Assembly: GCF_003052515.2 (NCBI RefSeq)
Contig: NZ_QARE02000004.1
Span: forward strand, 1-64,000
Reading direction: 5' to 3'
Length of the DNA: 64,000 nt
DNA from: Pseudomonas sp. RIT409
GTDB taxonomy: Bacteria; Pseudomonadota; Gammaproteobacteria; Pseudomonadales; Pseudomonadaceae
Shown: one piece after another, positions 44,540-54,561 of the stretch
Position numbering within the stretch: the first letter of the stretch is position 1
Layout of the letters: every line of letters starts with the position of its first letter
Notes under the pieces: model-generated
Databases searched by the model: none
Seen by the model: only the letters and a program-made list of their open reading frames with translations
What the model was told of the DNA's origin: nothing
Program-made: the position numbers and the translations under genes

Positions 44540-44879
44540 GGGCGGTTCTCTGGCAAGTCGAAATCGGCGCGCATTGTAGCGGAAGCTGCCGTTGCGCGGG
44601 ACCCGGTGATCGTAAAGTGTCCCATCGAGGCCGGTTCCGATGACGTCCAGGAGGCCGCGCTGCCACGCCTGAGTATGCTCTTGCCCCTGCCGCCCGCCAC
44701 GACGCCGCGCCGCGAGCGGGCAAACGATGCCCAAGTTCCGTGCACGATCAACGCCAGATTGGGGAACAAACGTTCTGCATACGACCCTTTTCGAAACATT
44801 ACGACACATCCAGCCCCTGCTGGCATGACCACTGCACAGCGTTGCTTCCCGATGAGCCAATCAATCCAGGGAGTGACGC

Positions 44880-46244
44880 ATGAATACGCAACTGAAGCCC
44901 ACACTGGGCACGCTGCATTTATGGGGGATCGCTGTGGGTCTGGTGATTTCCGGCGAATACTTCGGCTGGAGCTACGGCTGGGGGGTGGCCGGAACGCTGG
45001 GTTTCCTGCTGACGTCACTGATGGTGGCGGCGATGTACACCTGTTTCATTTTCAGTTTCACCGAGCTGACAACGGCCATTCCCCACGCGGGTGGCCCTTT
45101 TGCCTACAGCCGCCGGGCCTTCGGTGAAAAAGGCGGATTGATCGCCGGCCTCGCCACCCTGATCGAGTTCGTTTTCGCGCCGCCGGCCATCGCTTTGGCC
45201 ATCGGCGCTTACCTGAACGTGCAATTCCCGGCCCTGGACCCCAAACACGCCGCCGTCGGTGCCTACATCGTGTTCATGACCCTGAATATTCTGGGGGTCA
45301 AACTGGCTGCCACCTTTGAATTGGTGGTGTGTGTGCTGGCGGTGCTGGAATTGCTGGTGTTCATGGGCGTGGTTGCGCCAGCTTTCAGCTTCAGCAACTT
45401 TGCCCTCAACGGTTGGGCCGGGGCGGACAGCTTTGGCGCTCCGGCCATTGCCGGAATGTTCGCAGCCATCCCGTTCGCCATCTGGTTTTTCCTGGCGATC
45501 GAAGGTGCCGCCATGGCGGCGGAAGAAGCCAGAGACCCCAAGCGCACGATTCCGAAAGCGTACATCAGCGGCATCATTACGCTGGTGCTGCTGGCCATGG
45601 GGGTGATGTTCTTCGCCGGAGGCGTGGGCGACTGGAAAGCGCTGTCGAACATCAACGACCCCCTGCCACAAGCCATGAAGGCGGTGGTCGGCGAGCGCTC
45701 GGGCTGGCTGCACATGCTGGTCTGGATCGGTCTGTTCGGGCTGGTGGCCAGTTTCCACGGCATCATCCTGGGCTACTCGCGGCAATTTTTCGCCCTGGCC
45801 CGCGCCGGCTACCTGCCGGCGTCGCTGGCCAAGCTGTCGCGGTTCCAGACGCCTCACCGAGCGATCATCGCCGGTGGTGTGATCGGCATCGCCGCGATCT
45901 ACAGCGACGGGCTGATCAACCTCAGCGGGATGACGCTGACCGCGGCGATGATCACCATGGCCGTGTTCGGCGCCATTGTCATGTACATCATGAGCATGTT
46001 GAGCCTGTTCAAGCTGCGGGCCACTGAACCGATGCTCGAACGCAGCTTCCGCGCACCGGGCTATCCCGTGGTCCCGGGTATCGCGTTGGTGCTGGCGGTG
46101 GTCTGCCTGATTGCCATGGCCTGGTTCAACGCGCTGATCGGGGTGATCTTCCTGGCGTTCATGGTGGTGGGCTTCATTTACTTCGGCGTGACCGGTCATG
46201 CGCGCTCGGTCGCCCCGGCGGATTCGATGCTCACAGGCGTGTAG
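44880..46244 (+). CDS. Ethanolamine permease-type APC transporter
   Basis: A 454-residue amino acid/polyamine/organocation permease with about twelve hydrophobic segments. The first helix GIAVGLVISGEYFGWSYGW is typical of ethanolamine permeases (Eat) and IEGAAMAAEEARDPKRTIPKA is the conserved loop. In many pseudomonads such a gene precedes eutBC, but no ammonia-lyase genes follow here, so the ethanolamine assignment rests on sequence alone. GGAG lies six bases before the ATG. Confidence 0.85.
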   Translation: MNTQLKPTLGTLHLWGIAVGLVISGEYFGWSYGWGVAGTLGFLLTSLMVAAMYTCFIFSFTELTTAIPHAGGPFAYSRRAFGEKGGLIAGLATLIEFVFAPPAIALAIGAYLNVQFPALDPKHAAVGAYIVFMTLNILGVKLAATFELVVCVLAVLELLVFMGVVAPAFSFSNFALNGWAGADSFGAPAIAGMFAAIPFAIWFFLAIEGAAMAAEEARDPKRTIPKAYISGIITLVLLAMGVMFFAGGVGDWKALSNINDPLPQAMKAVVGERSGWLHMLVWIGLFGLVASFHGIILGYSRQFFALARAGYLPASLAKLSRFQTPHRAIIAGGVIGIAAIYSDGLINLSGMTLTAAMITMAVFGAIVMYIMSMLSLFKLRATEPMLERSFRAPGYPVVPGIALVLAVVCLIAMAWFNALIGVIFLAFMVVGFIYFGVTGHARSVAPADSMLTGV

Positions 46245-46278
46245 TCAGGCCGATCGGTTCAGCGTTTCAGGCCCGCCA

Positions 46279-46304
46279 AGGCCGGAGCCCTTCCACTCCG
46301 GCCT
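46279..46304 (+). terminator. Perfect hairpin after the permease gene
   Basis: AGGCCGGAG and CTCCGGCCT form a perfect nine-base-pair stem around an eight-base loop, 35 bases after the permease stop. There is no T run, so it is a weak intrinsic terminator or an mRNA 3'-end stabiliser. Confidence 0.5.
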
Positions 46305-46577
46305 GCGCGTAAATCCTCTTGGGGTGCTTGTGCCTGTGCCGAGCTCAAGCGCCCACTCCAGAGCAACAGGCGTGCATAGCCGAGCGTCTACTGGGCTTCG
46401 GCGTTCCTTGCTGTGCGCCACGGCGCCGCTTCCTTCATCACCGCCGACCTTCGTCAGCCAAAACGCGCAAGGCACGGGCGCTCATTAGACTGTTTTCCGC
46501 TGCAACCGATGACGGTTGGAATGAGTCAACTACGCTGCTGCCTACTGACTTTGTAGGATTCTGCGACATCTTGGTGG

Positions 46578-46606
46578 TTGGTGATGGATGACCCGGCCCG
46601 TATGAT
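46578..46606 (+). promoter_or_regulatory. Candidate sigma70 promoter for mrpA
   Basis: TTGGTG (46578-46583) and TATGAT (46601-46606) are separated by 17 bases and end about 30 bases before the mrpA ATG. The -10 box is near-consensus and the -35 box weak. Predicted by eye. Confidence 0.45.
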
Positions 46607-46636
46607 CCTAGACATTTTTGCGCAGATTAGAAGCCT

Positions 46637-49573
46637 ATGTCCTTGATAGTTCTGCTGCTTCTGCCCTTCATCGGCAGTTGTCTGGCGGCGATTTTGCCGC
46701 ACAACGCCCGCAACAGTGAATCCCTGCTCGCGGGCATCATCGCCCTGGTCGGCGCGGTTCAGATGGCGCTCTGGTACCCGCAGATCGCCCATGGCGGCGT
46801 GATTCGCGAGGAGTTTTTCTGGCTGCCCAGTCTGGGCCTGAACGTCGTGTTACGCCTGGACGGTTTTGCCTGGTTGTTTTCGATGCTGGTGCTGGGGATC
46901 GGCACCCTGGTGTCGCTCTACGCTCGCTATTACATGTCGCCCGACGATCCCGTCCCGCGGTTTTTTTCATTTTTCCTGGCGTTCATGGGGGCAATGCTGG
47001 GCCTGGTGATGTCCGGCCACCTCATTCAGATCGTGTTTTTCTGGGAATTGACCAGTGTCTTCTCTTTCCTGTTGATCGGTTATTGGCACCATCGCGCCGA
47101 TGCGCGCCGTGGTGCTTACATGGCGTTGATGGTGACCGGTGCGGGGGGGCTCGCGCTGCTGGTGGGGGTGATGCTGCTGGGCCACGTGGTCGGCAGTTAT
47201 GACCTGGATCGCGTGCTGGCGTCGGGCGACGCCATTCGTGCCCATGCGCTGTACCCGGTGCTGTTGACGCTGATCCTCATCGGAGCGCTGAGCAAAAGCG
47301 CGCAATTTCCTTTCCACTTCTGGTTGCCCCATGCCATGGCAGCCCCCACGCCGGTCTCGGCTTATCTGCACTCGGCGACGATGGTCAAGGCCGGAGTCTT
47401 TCTGCTGGCGCGTCTGTGGCCTGCCTTGTCAGGCAGTGACCAATGGTTCTGGATCGTCAGCGGCGCGGGCGCCTTGACCCTGGTCATCGGGGCGTATTCG
47501 GCGATTTTCCAGACCGACCTCAAGGGCCTGCTCGCCTACTCCACCATCAGCCACTTGGGGCTCATTACCCTGTTGCTGGGTCTGAACAGCCCGCTCGCCG
47601 CTGTCGCGGCAGTGTTCCACATTCTCAACCACGCCACGTTCAAGGCGTCGCTGTTCATGGCCGCCGGCATCATCGACCACGAAAGCGGCACGCGGGACAT
47701 CCGCAGGCTCAGCGGCCTGATCAAGCTCATGCCCTACACCGCGACCCTGGCCATGGTGGCCAGTGCCGCCATGGCCGGGGTGCCGCTGCTCAATGGCTTC
47801 CTGTCCAAGGAAATGTTCTTCGCCGAAACCGTCTTCATTTCCTCGACCGCGTGGGTTGAAGTGGCGTTGCCCGTGATCGCCACCCTTGCCGGAACGTTCA
47901 GCGTGGCGTATTCGCTGCGCTTTACCGTCGACGTGTTCTTCGGCCCCAAAGCCGATGACCTGCCTCATACACCCCATGAGCCGCCGCGCTGGATGCGGGT
48001 GCCCGTGGAGTTGCTGGTGCTGGCGTGCCTGATCGTGGGGATCTTTCCCGCGCTGTCCGTCGGGCCGCTGCTGGCGGCCGCCGCGCAGCCGGTAGTGGGC
48101 GGACAACTGCCTGAATACAGCCTGGCCATCTGGCACGGCTGGAATGCACCGATGATCATGAGCCTGATCGCAATGGCTGCGGGTATCGTTCTTTATCTGT
48201 TCCTGCGGCCTCACTTCAAACGCGACCGCTTCATCGGGCCGCCGTTGATCTGGCGCTTGAACGGCAAGCGTCTGTTCGAGCGGGTACTGACGCTCAAGCT
48301 ACGGGTGGCGCGCAGCCTGGAAAACCGGCTGACGACCCGACGGTTGCAGGCGCAGTTGTTCCTGATGGTACTGGTGGCGCTGGTGGCCGGTTTCGTGCCG
48401 ATGTACGACAGCGGCCTGACCTGGGGCGATCGTCCGAAAATCCCGGGCTCGGGTGTGTTCGTGATGCTCTGGTTGATCGCCATCGCCTGCGCCATCGGTG
48501 CAGCGTGGCAAGCCAAGTATCACCGCCTGGCAGCCGTGACGATGGTCAGCGTTTGCGGCTTGATGACCTGCGTCACATTCGTCTGGTTTTCCGCGCCGGA
48601 CCTGGCGCTGACCCAACTGGCGGTAGAGGTGGTGACCACTGTCTTGATCCTGCTGGGGTTGCGCTGGCTGCCGCGACGCAACGAGAACGTCGCCCCGCCG
48701 ACGCGTTCGCGCAACCGCGCGCGGGCCCGCCGGGTCCGCGACTTCGTGCTTGCCGTCGCGGTGGGCGGTGGCATGGCATTGCTGTCCTACGCCATGCTGA
48801 CCCGCCCCACGCCGAATGCGATTTCGGAGTTTTACCTCAGTCGGGCCTTGTCGCAGGGCGGTGGTACCAACGCGGTGAACGTCATGCTGGTGGATTTCCG
48901 GGGTTTCGACACCTTTGGCGAAATCACCGTGCTGGCCGTCGTTGCGCTGACCGTCTTCGCCTTGCTGCGTCGGTTTCGCCCACCCAGAGAAAGTATCCCG
49001 CTGCCCACGCAACAGCGGCTGCTGGCGCGGGATGTGGTCACCGACCTGGTCAACCCGCGCCACGCCAAGGACACCGCGCTGGGCTTCATGATGGTCCCGG
49101 CCGTCCTGGTACGCCTGCTGCTCCCGGTTGCCTTCGTGGTGTCGATGTACCTGTTCATGCGGGGCCATAACCAGCCCGGCGGGGGGTTCGTCGCCGGCCT
49201 GGTGATGTCGGTGGCGTTCATTCTTCAGTACATGGTCGCCGGCACGCAGTGGGTCGAGGCCCACATGAGCCTGCGCCCTCTGCGCTGGATGGGAACCGGC
49301 CTGTTCTTCGCGCTGGCGACCGGGCTGGGGTCACTGGCGCTCGGCTACCCCTTCATGACCACTCACACCGCCCATGTGCACCTGCCGATCCTGGGTGACC
49401 TGCACATCGCCAGTGCGCTGTTCTTCGACATCGGCGTGTACGCGGTGGTCGTCGGGTCGACGCTGCTGATCCTGACCGCACTGGCTCACCAGTCAGTGCG
49501 CAGTCACCGTCCGACCTCGTTGCCACAGCCCATCAATGCCGTCCCCGTCCCTGCCACACAAGGAGCCAAATGA
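46637..49573 (+). CDS. mrpA: Mrp Na+/H+ antiporter subunit A (A-B fusion)
   Basis: A 978-residue polytopic protein. The N-terminal two-thirds is the NuoL-like channel subunit with conserved FWELTSVFSFLLIGYW, LSKSAQFPFHFWLPHAM and HSATMVKAGVFLLAR, which carry the proton-path Glu and Lys. The C-terminal part has MrpA-specific segments and a fused MrpB domain (NQPGGGFVAGLVMSVAF near 860). Mrp/Mnh/Pha complexes exchange cytoplasmic Na+ or K+ for protons in pH and salt stress. It is the first gene of a six-gene operon. Confidence 0.95.
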   Translation: MSLIVLLLLPFIGSCLAAILPHNARNSESLLAGIIALVGAVQMALWYPQIAHGGVIREEFFWLPSLGLNVVLRLDGFAWLFSMLVLGIGTLVSLYARYYMSPDDPVPRFFSFFLAFMGAMLGLVMSGHLIQIVFFWELTSVFSFLLIGYWHHRADARRGAYMALMVTGAGGLALLVGVMLLGHVVGSYDLDRVLASGDAIRAHALYPVLLTLILIGALSKSAQFPFHFWLPHAMAAPTPVSAYLHSATMVKAGVFLLARLWPALSGSDQWFWIVSGAGALTLVIGAYSAIFQTDLKGLLAYSTISHLGLITLLLGLNSPLAAVAAVFHILNHATFKASLFMAAGIIDHESGTRDIRRLSGLIKLMPYTATLAMVASAAMAGVPLLNGFLSKEMFFAETVFISSTAWVEVALPVIATLAGTFSVAYSLRFTVDVFFGPKADDLPHTPHEPPRWMRVPVELLVLACLIVGIFPALSVGPLLAAAAQPVVGGQLPEYSLAIWHGWNAPMIMSLIAMAAGIVLYLFLRPHFKRDRFIGPPLIWRLNGKRLFERVLTLKLRVARSLENRLTTRRLQAQLFLMVLVALVAGFVPMYDSGLTWGDRPKIPGSGVFVMLWLIAIACAIGAAWQAKYHRLAAVTMVSVCGLMTCVTFVWFSAPDLALTQLAVEVVTTVLILLGLRWLPRRNENVAPPTRSRNRARARRVRDFVLAVAVGGGMALLSYAMLTRPTPNAISEFYLSRALSQGGGTNAVNVMLVDFRGFDTFGEITVLAVVALTVFALLRRFRPPRESIPLPTQQRLLARDVVTDLVNPRHAKDTALGFMMVPAVLVRLLLPVAFVVSMYLFMRGHNQPGGGFVAGLVMSVAFILQYMVAGTQWVEAHMSLRPLRWMGTGLFFALATGLGSLALGYPFMTTHTAHVHLPILGDLHIASALFFDIGVYAVVVGSTLLILTALAHQSVRSHRPTSLPQPINAVPVPATQGAK

Positions 49574-49917
49574 TGGAAGAAGTCATCGCCATTGCCATCG
49601 GCGTGCTCGCCGCTTCGGGCGTGTGGCTGATTTTGCGCCCCCGGACCTTTCAGGTGGTCATGGGCCTGTGCCTGCTGTCCTACGGCGTCAACCTGTTCAT
49701 CTTCAGCATGGGCAGCCTGTTTATCGGCAAGGAACCGATCATCAAGGACGGCGTCCCCCAGGACCTGCTGAACTACACTGACCCGCTGCCGCAAGCGCTG
49801 GTGCTCACGGCCATCGTCATCAGCTTCGCCATGACCGCGCTGTTTCTGGTGGTGCTGCTGGCGTCTCGCGGCTTGACCGGCAACGACCATGTCGACGGCC
49901 GGGAGGGCAGTGAATGA
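49570..49917 (+). CDS. mrpC: Mrp antiporter subunit C
   Basis: A 115-residue three-helix membrane protein homologous to NuoK, with MGLCLLSYGVNLFIFSMG and DPLPQALVLTAIVISFAMTA. It should sit beside subunits A and D in the membrane arm. It overlaps mrpA by four bases. Confidence 0.94.
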   Translation: MMEEVIAIAIGVLAASGVWLILRPRTFQVVMGLCLLSYGVNLFIFSMGSLFIGKEPIIKDGVPQDLLNYTDPLPQALVLTAIVISFAMTALFLVVLLASRGLTGNDHVDGREGSE

Positions 49918-51587
49918 GTCTGATGAACTCGCTGATCGTCGCACCGATTCTCCTGCCGGTTCTCACCGCCGCGCTGATGCTGTGGCTGGGCGAGAAACAC
50001 CGACCGCTGAAGGCGCGGATCAACCTGTTGTCCACAGCCCTGGGGCTGTTGATTGCCATCAGCCTGATGATGTGGGTCCAGCGGACAGGCACCACCGGGG
50101 CGATTGGCGTGTACCTGCCTGGTAACTGGGAATCGCCGTTCGGCATCGTGCTGGTGGTCGACCACCTCTCGGCCTTGATGCTGGTGTTGACCGGCATCGT
50201 GGCGTTCTGCGCGTTGCTCTTCGCACTGGCCCGCTGGGACCGCGCCGGCGCCAGCTTTCACGCGCTGTTTCAGATTCAATTGATGGGGCTTTATGGCGCG
50301 TTCCTGACGGCTGATCTGTTCAACCTGTTCGTGTTCTTCGAGGTCCTGCTCGCTGCGTCCTACGGCCTGATGCTGCATGGCTCGGGCCGCGCCCGGGTGT
50401 CGGCGGGTCTCCATTACATCACCCTTAACCTGCTGGCCTCGTCGCTGTTCCTGATCGGTGCAGCGTTGATCTATGGGGTAACCGGCACCCTGAACCTGGC
50501 GGATCTGGCGATCAAGATTCCCCAGGTCCCGGAGGCGGATCTGGGTCTTCTGCACGCGGGCGCCGCCATTCTTGCCGTCGCCTTTCTGGCCAAGGCCGGG
50601 ATGTGGCCCCTGAATTTCTGGCTGGTGCCGGCCTACTCGGCGGCCAGCGCTCCGGTGGCCGCCCTGTTCGCATTGATGACCAAAGTCGGCGCCTACACCT
50701 TGCTGCGACTATGGACATTGCTGTTTTCAGGCCAGGCCGGGCCTTCTGCATTTTTCGGAGGCGACTGGCTGATTTGGGGCGGGATGGCGACCCTGCTCGT
50801 GGCTGCCATTTCCATCATCGCCGCGCAGCGGCTGGAGCGCATGGCCAGCCTGAGCATTCTGGTCTCGGCCGGCATCCTGCTGTCGGCGATCGGTTTTGCG
50901 CAGCCCAGCCTCACCGCCGGTGCGCTGTTTTACCTGGTCAGCTCGACGTTGGCGCTGGCGGCATTGTTCCTACTGGCCGAACTGGTGGAACGCTCGCGTT
51001 CGGCCAACGAAATACCGCTGGAAGATGACGCCGATCAGTTGCCCAAGGCGCTGGAATCGCTGCATCCGGTCCCAGGCACCAATTTGGACGACGAACAGAA
51101 AGCCGTGGTAGGTCAGGTGATTCCCTGGACCATGGCCTTCCTGGGCCTGAGTTTCATTTGCTGCGCCCTCTTGATCATCGGCATGCCACCCTTGTCGGGA
51201 TTTCTCGGCAAGCTGACGCTGATCAGTTCCCTGCTCAATCCGCTGGGACTGGACGTCGCAAAAGACGAGGCGATTCGTACCGACAGCTGGGCGCTGGTGA
51301 CCTTGTTGATCGTTTCGGGGTTGGCATCGCTGTTCGCCTTCGTGCGTGTCGGCATCAAGCGATTCTGGACGGCCCAGGATCGCCCTTCGCCCGCGCTGCG
51401 GCTGAACGAATGCATTCCCATTGCGCTGCTGCTGATGGCCTGTGTCGTCCTGACCTTCAAGGCGCAAGCCCTGTTGCGGTATACCCAGGACACCGCTCAG
51501 GCACTGCATGACCCGCAGCAATACGTGCTGTCGGTGATGTCCACCCAACCGGTGCCCTCCCCCGACCGAGCCGAGGTGCAGCCATGA
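49914..51587 (+). CDS. mrpD: Mrp antiporter subunit D
   Basis: A 557-residue NuoN/M-like channel subunit with about fourteen helices. It carries DLFNLFVFFEVLLAASYGL with the conserved Glu and LAKAGMWPLNFWLVPAYSAA with the Lys of the proton path. It is longer than many MrpD proteins because of a hydrophilic loop near 360-400 (ERSRSANEIPLEDDADQ). It overlaps both neighbours by four bases. Confidence 0.95.
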   Translation: MSLMNSLIVAPILLPVLTAALMLWLGEKHRPLKARINLLSTALGLLIAISLMMWVQRTGTTGAIGVYLPGNWESPFGIVLVVDHLSALMLVLTGIVAFCALLFALARWDRAGASFHALFQIQLMGLYGAFLTADLFNLFVFFEVLLAASYGLMLHGSGRARVSAGLHYITLNLLASSLFLIGAALIYGVTGTLNLADLAIKIPQVPEADLGLLHAGAAILAVAFLAKAGMWPLNFWLVPAYSAASAPVAALFALMTKVGAYTLLRLWTLLFSGQAGPSAFFGGDWLIWGGMATLLVAAISIIAAQRLERMASLSILVSAGILLSAIGFAQPSLTAGALFYLVSSTLALAALFLLAELVERSRSANEIPLEDDADQLPKALESLHPVPGTNLDDEQKAVVGQVIPWTMAFLGLSFICCALLIIGMPPLSGFLGKLTLISSLLNPLGLDVAKDEAIRTDSWALVTLLIVSGLASLFAFVRVGIKRFWTAQDRPSPALRLNECIPIALLLMACVVLTFKAQALLRYTQDTAQALHDPQQYVLSVMSTQPVPSPDRAEVQP

Positions 51588-52072
51588 GCCGTCTGTTTCC
51601 TGCGCCGCTGTTGTCGTTGTGCTTATGGGCGCTGTGGTTGCTGCTCAATCTTTCCTTGAGCGCAGGTAATCTGCTCTTTGGGGCCATACTGGGCTTTCTT
51701 GCGCCCGTGCTGTTCGCTCCGTTGCGCCCGCAGCCTGCTCGCATCCGCCGACCGGGTCTGGCGATCAAACTGTTCTTTCTGGTCGGGCGGGATGTGCTGG
51801 TGTCGAACCTGCAAGTGGCCTGGGGCGTGCTGTGTTCGCGGCAGCGGCCGCCGCGCTCTGCGTTCGTCAAAATCCCGCTGGAGCTACATGACGCCCACGG
51901 GCTGGCGGCGTTGTCGATGATTTGCACCGTGGTGCCAGGCACCGTCTGGTCCGAACTGGCCCTGGATCGCAGCGTGCTGTTGATGCATGTGTTCGATCTG
52001 GAAGACGAAGCGCGTTTCATCGCGCACTTCAAGACCACGTACGAACGCCCGTTGATGGAGATTTTCCAATGA
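51584..52072 (+). CDS. mrpE: Mrp antiporter subunit E
   Basis: A 162-residue protein with two or three N-terminal helices and a conserved C-terminal domain (LSMICTVVPGTVWSELALDR). MrpE-type subunits are needed for assembly of the antiporter. Coupled to its neighbours by ATGA overlaps. Confidence 0.93.
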   Translation: MSRLFPAPLLSLCLWALWLLLNLSLSAGNLLFGAILGFLAPVLFAPLRPQPARIRRPGLAIKLFFLVGRDVLVSNLQVAWGVLCSRQRPPRSAFVKIPLELHDAHGLAALSMICTVVPGTVWSELALDRSVLLMHVFDLEDEARFIAHFKTTYERPLMEIFQ

Positions 52073-52347
52073 GCCCGTTGCTCAACGTTGCGATTCTGCT
52101 CAGCCTGTCGCTGTTTACCCTGGCGATGGTGCTGACGCTGATCCGTCTGTTCCGCGGCCCGTCCGCACAGGATCGAGTACTGGCACTGGATTACCTGTAC
52201 ATCCTGGCCATGCTGATGATGCTGGTTCTGGGGATTCGCTACGCCAGTGACACCTACTTCGAAGCCGCGCTGCTGATTGCACTGTTCGGCTTCGTCGGTT
52301 CCTTCGCCTTGGCGAAATTCCTGCTGCGCGGCGAGGTGATCGAATGA
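52069..52347 (+). CDS. mrpF: Mrp antiporter subunit F
   Basis: A 92-residue three-helix protein with the conserved LIRLFRGPSAQDRVLALD segment, where the Asp of helix 2 is thought to matter for ion exchange. The start was placed by the ATGA overlap with mrpE. Confidence 0.93.
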   Translation: MSPLLNVAILLSLSLFTLAMVLTLIRLFRGPSAQDRVLALDYLYILAMLMMLVLGIRYASDTYFEAALLIALFGFVGSFALAKFLLRGEVIE

Positions 52348-52712
52348 CGGCTCTGTCCGATTTGCCGATGTGGGCGCAGGTACTGACCGCCATCCTGCTG
52401 TTGACCAGCAGCCTGTTCGCCTTGATCGGGGCACTGGGATTGTTGCGCATGAAGGACTTTTTCCAACGCATGCACCCTCCGGCATTGGCTTCGACCCTCG
52501 GCGCCTGGTGCGTGGCACTGGCCTCGATCGTCTATTTTTCGGCATTGAAGGAAGGACCGATCCTGCATGCGTGGTTGATCCCGATCCTGTTGGCAATCAC
52601 GGTGCCGGTGACCACCCTGCTGCTGGCCAGGACCGGGCTGTTTCGCAAGCGCATGGCCGGGGACCCCGACGTGCCACCGGAAGTGTCGGAGGGGCAGCGA
52701 GAAGGGCATTGA
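52344..52712 (+). CDS. mrpG: Mrp antiporter subunit G
   Basis: A 122-residue three-helix protein with ALIGALGLLRMKDFFQRMHPPA, the MrpG signature, and PVTTLLLARTGLFRK near the end. It is the last gene of the operon. No clear terminator follows within the next 290 bases. Confidence 0.93.
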   Translation: MTALSDLPMWAQVLTAILLLTSSLFALIGALGLLRMKDFFQRMHPPALASTLGAWCVALASIVYFSALKEGPILHAWLIPILLAITVPVTTLLLARTGLFRKRMAGDPDVPPEVSEGQREGH

Positions 52713-52999
52713 TTCAGAACACGGAAGGCCCGCCACCCGACCTCGTGCGCCGGCCGCAACTGTTGCCTGACAAACAGTGAATCAGCACTTTGCCCCGCCA
52801 GAGAGGTGATTCGGACACGCTCTGGGCCCAATTCGAGACCCGATCACCCCTGAAGTCGAGGGCGGACACACGCATCACCGGCGCTGGCACGCATGCTGCT
52901 TGGACACTCGGAGGGTTCATACGCCCATCATTTTCGCTTGACACGCGACCTGCAGGGTGCCTTTTGCACCTCGGGTGACTGACCCCAAGGAATCAGAAC

Positions 53000-53584
53000 A
53001 TGCTGGTGGTTTCAATTTCAGGCAGCCCTTCGACCCGCTCACGCTCCGGGGTCGTGCTCAAACACGCCGCGCAATGGCTGGTCGATCATGGCGTCGGCGT
53101 CAGCGCCGCGCGCGTTCAAGACTTCAACGCGGAGGATTTGCTGTACGCCCGTTTCGACAGTCCCGAAGTCATCGCCTTCATCGAGGCAGTGGCCAAGGCC
53201 GACGGCTTGCTCATCGGCACGCCCGTCTACAAAGCCTCGTTTTGCGGTGCGTTGAAGACGTTGCTGGATCTGCTGCCCGAACGCTCGCTGCACGGCAAGG
53301 TGGTGCTGCCACTGGCCACCGGGGGCAGCATCGCGCACATGCTGGCGGTCGACTATGCGTTGAAGCCGGTGTTGTCCGCGCTCAAGTGTCAGGAGGTGCT
53401 GCACGGGGTGTTCGCCATCGACAGCCAGATCACTTACGTCGACGACAGCCCGCTGGGGGGCGAGCTGGACGAGCTGTTGACGCAGCGCCTGCATGACGGG
53501 CTGGATCATTTCTTCCTCGGCTTGCAACACCGGACCAACGCCCGGCAAAAAGTCGCCGGTGGGCATTTGAAGCTGGCGCTGTAA
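53000..53584 (+). CDS. NADPH-dependent FMN reductase (SsuE-like)
   Basis: A 194-residue flavodoxin-like reductase supplying reduced [15 protein letters not shown] binds the FMN phosphate, and [23 protein letters not shown] matches the SsuE/MsuE active-site helix including the Tyr typical of two-component monooxygenase reductases. Neither sulfonate monooxygenase nor transporter genes are beside it, so its partner is encoded elsewhere. Confidence 0.88.
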   Translation: MLVVSISGSPSTRSRSGVVLKHAAQWLVDHGVGVSAARVQDFNAEDLLYARFDSPEVIAFIEAVAKADGLLIGTPVYKASFCGALKTLLDLLPERSLHGKVVLPLATGGSIAHMLAVDYALKPVLSALKCQEVLHGVFAIDSQITYVDDSPLGGELDELLTQRLHDGLDHFFLGLQHRTNARQKVAGGHLKLAL

Positions 53585-53700
53585 CACGAGGGCCTGACGC
53601 GGCTCGTCGTGTTTGTCAGATTTTTGTAATGCCTGTGTCACCCCCGTGACGGCGCCGTTTTTTTAGATTGGCCACTCCTAAACCTGTTGGAGAGGTCATC

Positions 53701-54486
53701 ATGAAAATGCGTATCCCCCTTGCCATTGCCTTTTCCGCCTTGTCGCTGCTTGCCGTTTCCATCACCCCGGCGCAGGCTGCGCCGTCCACCGTGGGTGAGA
53801 TCAAAAACGTCGTCCTGGTTCACGGTCTGTACGCCGACGGCTCCAGTTGGGGCAAGGTGATTCCGCTGCTGCAAGCCAAGGGCCTGCACGTCACCGCCGT
53901 GCAGAACCCGACCACGTCGCTGGAGGCCGATGTCGACGCTGTGAAGCGCACGCTGGCGCAGCAGGACGGACCGACGATTCTGGTGGGGCATTCGTACGCA
54001 GGCATGGTGATTACCCAGGCCGGTGACGATCCCAAGGTCAAAGGCCTGGTGTACATCGCCGCTCGGGCGCCGGACGCGGGTGAAGACTACCCCGCCCTGA
54101 CCAAGAAGTTTGCGCCCGCCCCGGCGTCAGCCGGCCTGCAATGGTCCGCTGATGGCTACGGCCTGCTGTCCGAGCAAGCCTTCGTGCACGATTTCGCCGG
54201 TGACCTGCCGGAGAAGGAAGCCCGTACCTATTTTGCAGTGCAGCAACCCGTGGCCAAGGCCGTGACCACCGCCAAGACCACCGTGGCGGCCTGGCGCGAC
54301 AAGCCGAACTGGTACGCGGTCTCGACTCAGGACCGTACCATCAACCCGGATCTGGAGCGGTTCATGGCCCAACGCATGAAGGCCCATACCGTGGAAATTC
54401 CGGCCAGCCATGCGGTCCTTATTTCTCAGCCGGAGAAAGTCGCGGATCTGATCGTTCAGGCGACCCACGCGACGGATACCCATTAA
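53701..54486 (+). CDS. Secreted alpha/beta hydrolase
   Basis: A 261-residue hydrolase with a signal peptide (1-27, ending TPAQA). The oxyanion segment VHGLYADGSSW, nucleophile elbow GHSYAG, acid Asp in STQDRTIN and His in ASHAVLIS form the catalytic triad order. It belongs to the group of small esterase-like hydrolases common in soil bacteria; the substrate is unknown. GGAGAGG lies upstream of the ATG at 53701. The two-component system downstream is on the same strand. Confidence 0.87.
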   Translation: MKMRIPLAIAFSALSLLAVSITPAQAAPSTVGEIKNVVLVHGLYADGSSWGKVIPLLQAKGLHVTAVQNPTTSLEADVDAVKRTLAQQDGPTILVGHSYAGMVITQAGDDPKVKGLVYIAARAPDAGEDYPALTKKFAPAPASAGLQWSADGYGLLSEQAFVHDFAGDLPEKEARTYFAVQQPVAKAVTTAKTTVAAWRDKPNWYAVSTQDRTINPDLERFMAQRMKAHTVEIPASHAVLISQPEKVADLIVQATHATDTH

Positions 54487-54561
54487 TCGTTACACTGAGT
54501 TGACTGGCCGGGCACCCTGACCCGGCCCTCTCTCGTTTGCCGAGGCTCGCGCGTCGCGTTT

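Larger units (their letters stand above)
46245..46636. other. Intergenic region before the mrp operon
   Basis: About 390 bases without a credible gene. It contains the hairpin at 46279-46304 near its left end and a promoter-like site at 46578-46606 just before mrpA. Nothing recognisable lies between. Confidence 0.55.

Noticed and set aside
45015..46199. A 394-codon open frame antisense to the permease gene
   Set aside because: Composition is almost only polar residues (His, Gln, Asp, Arg) with no recognisable domain; shadow of the permease.
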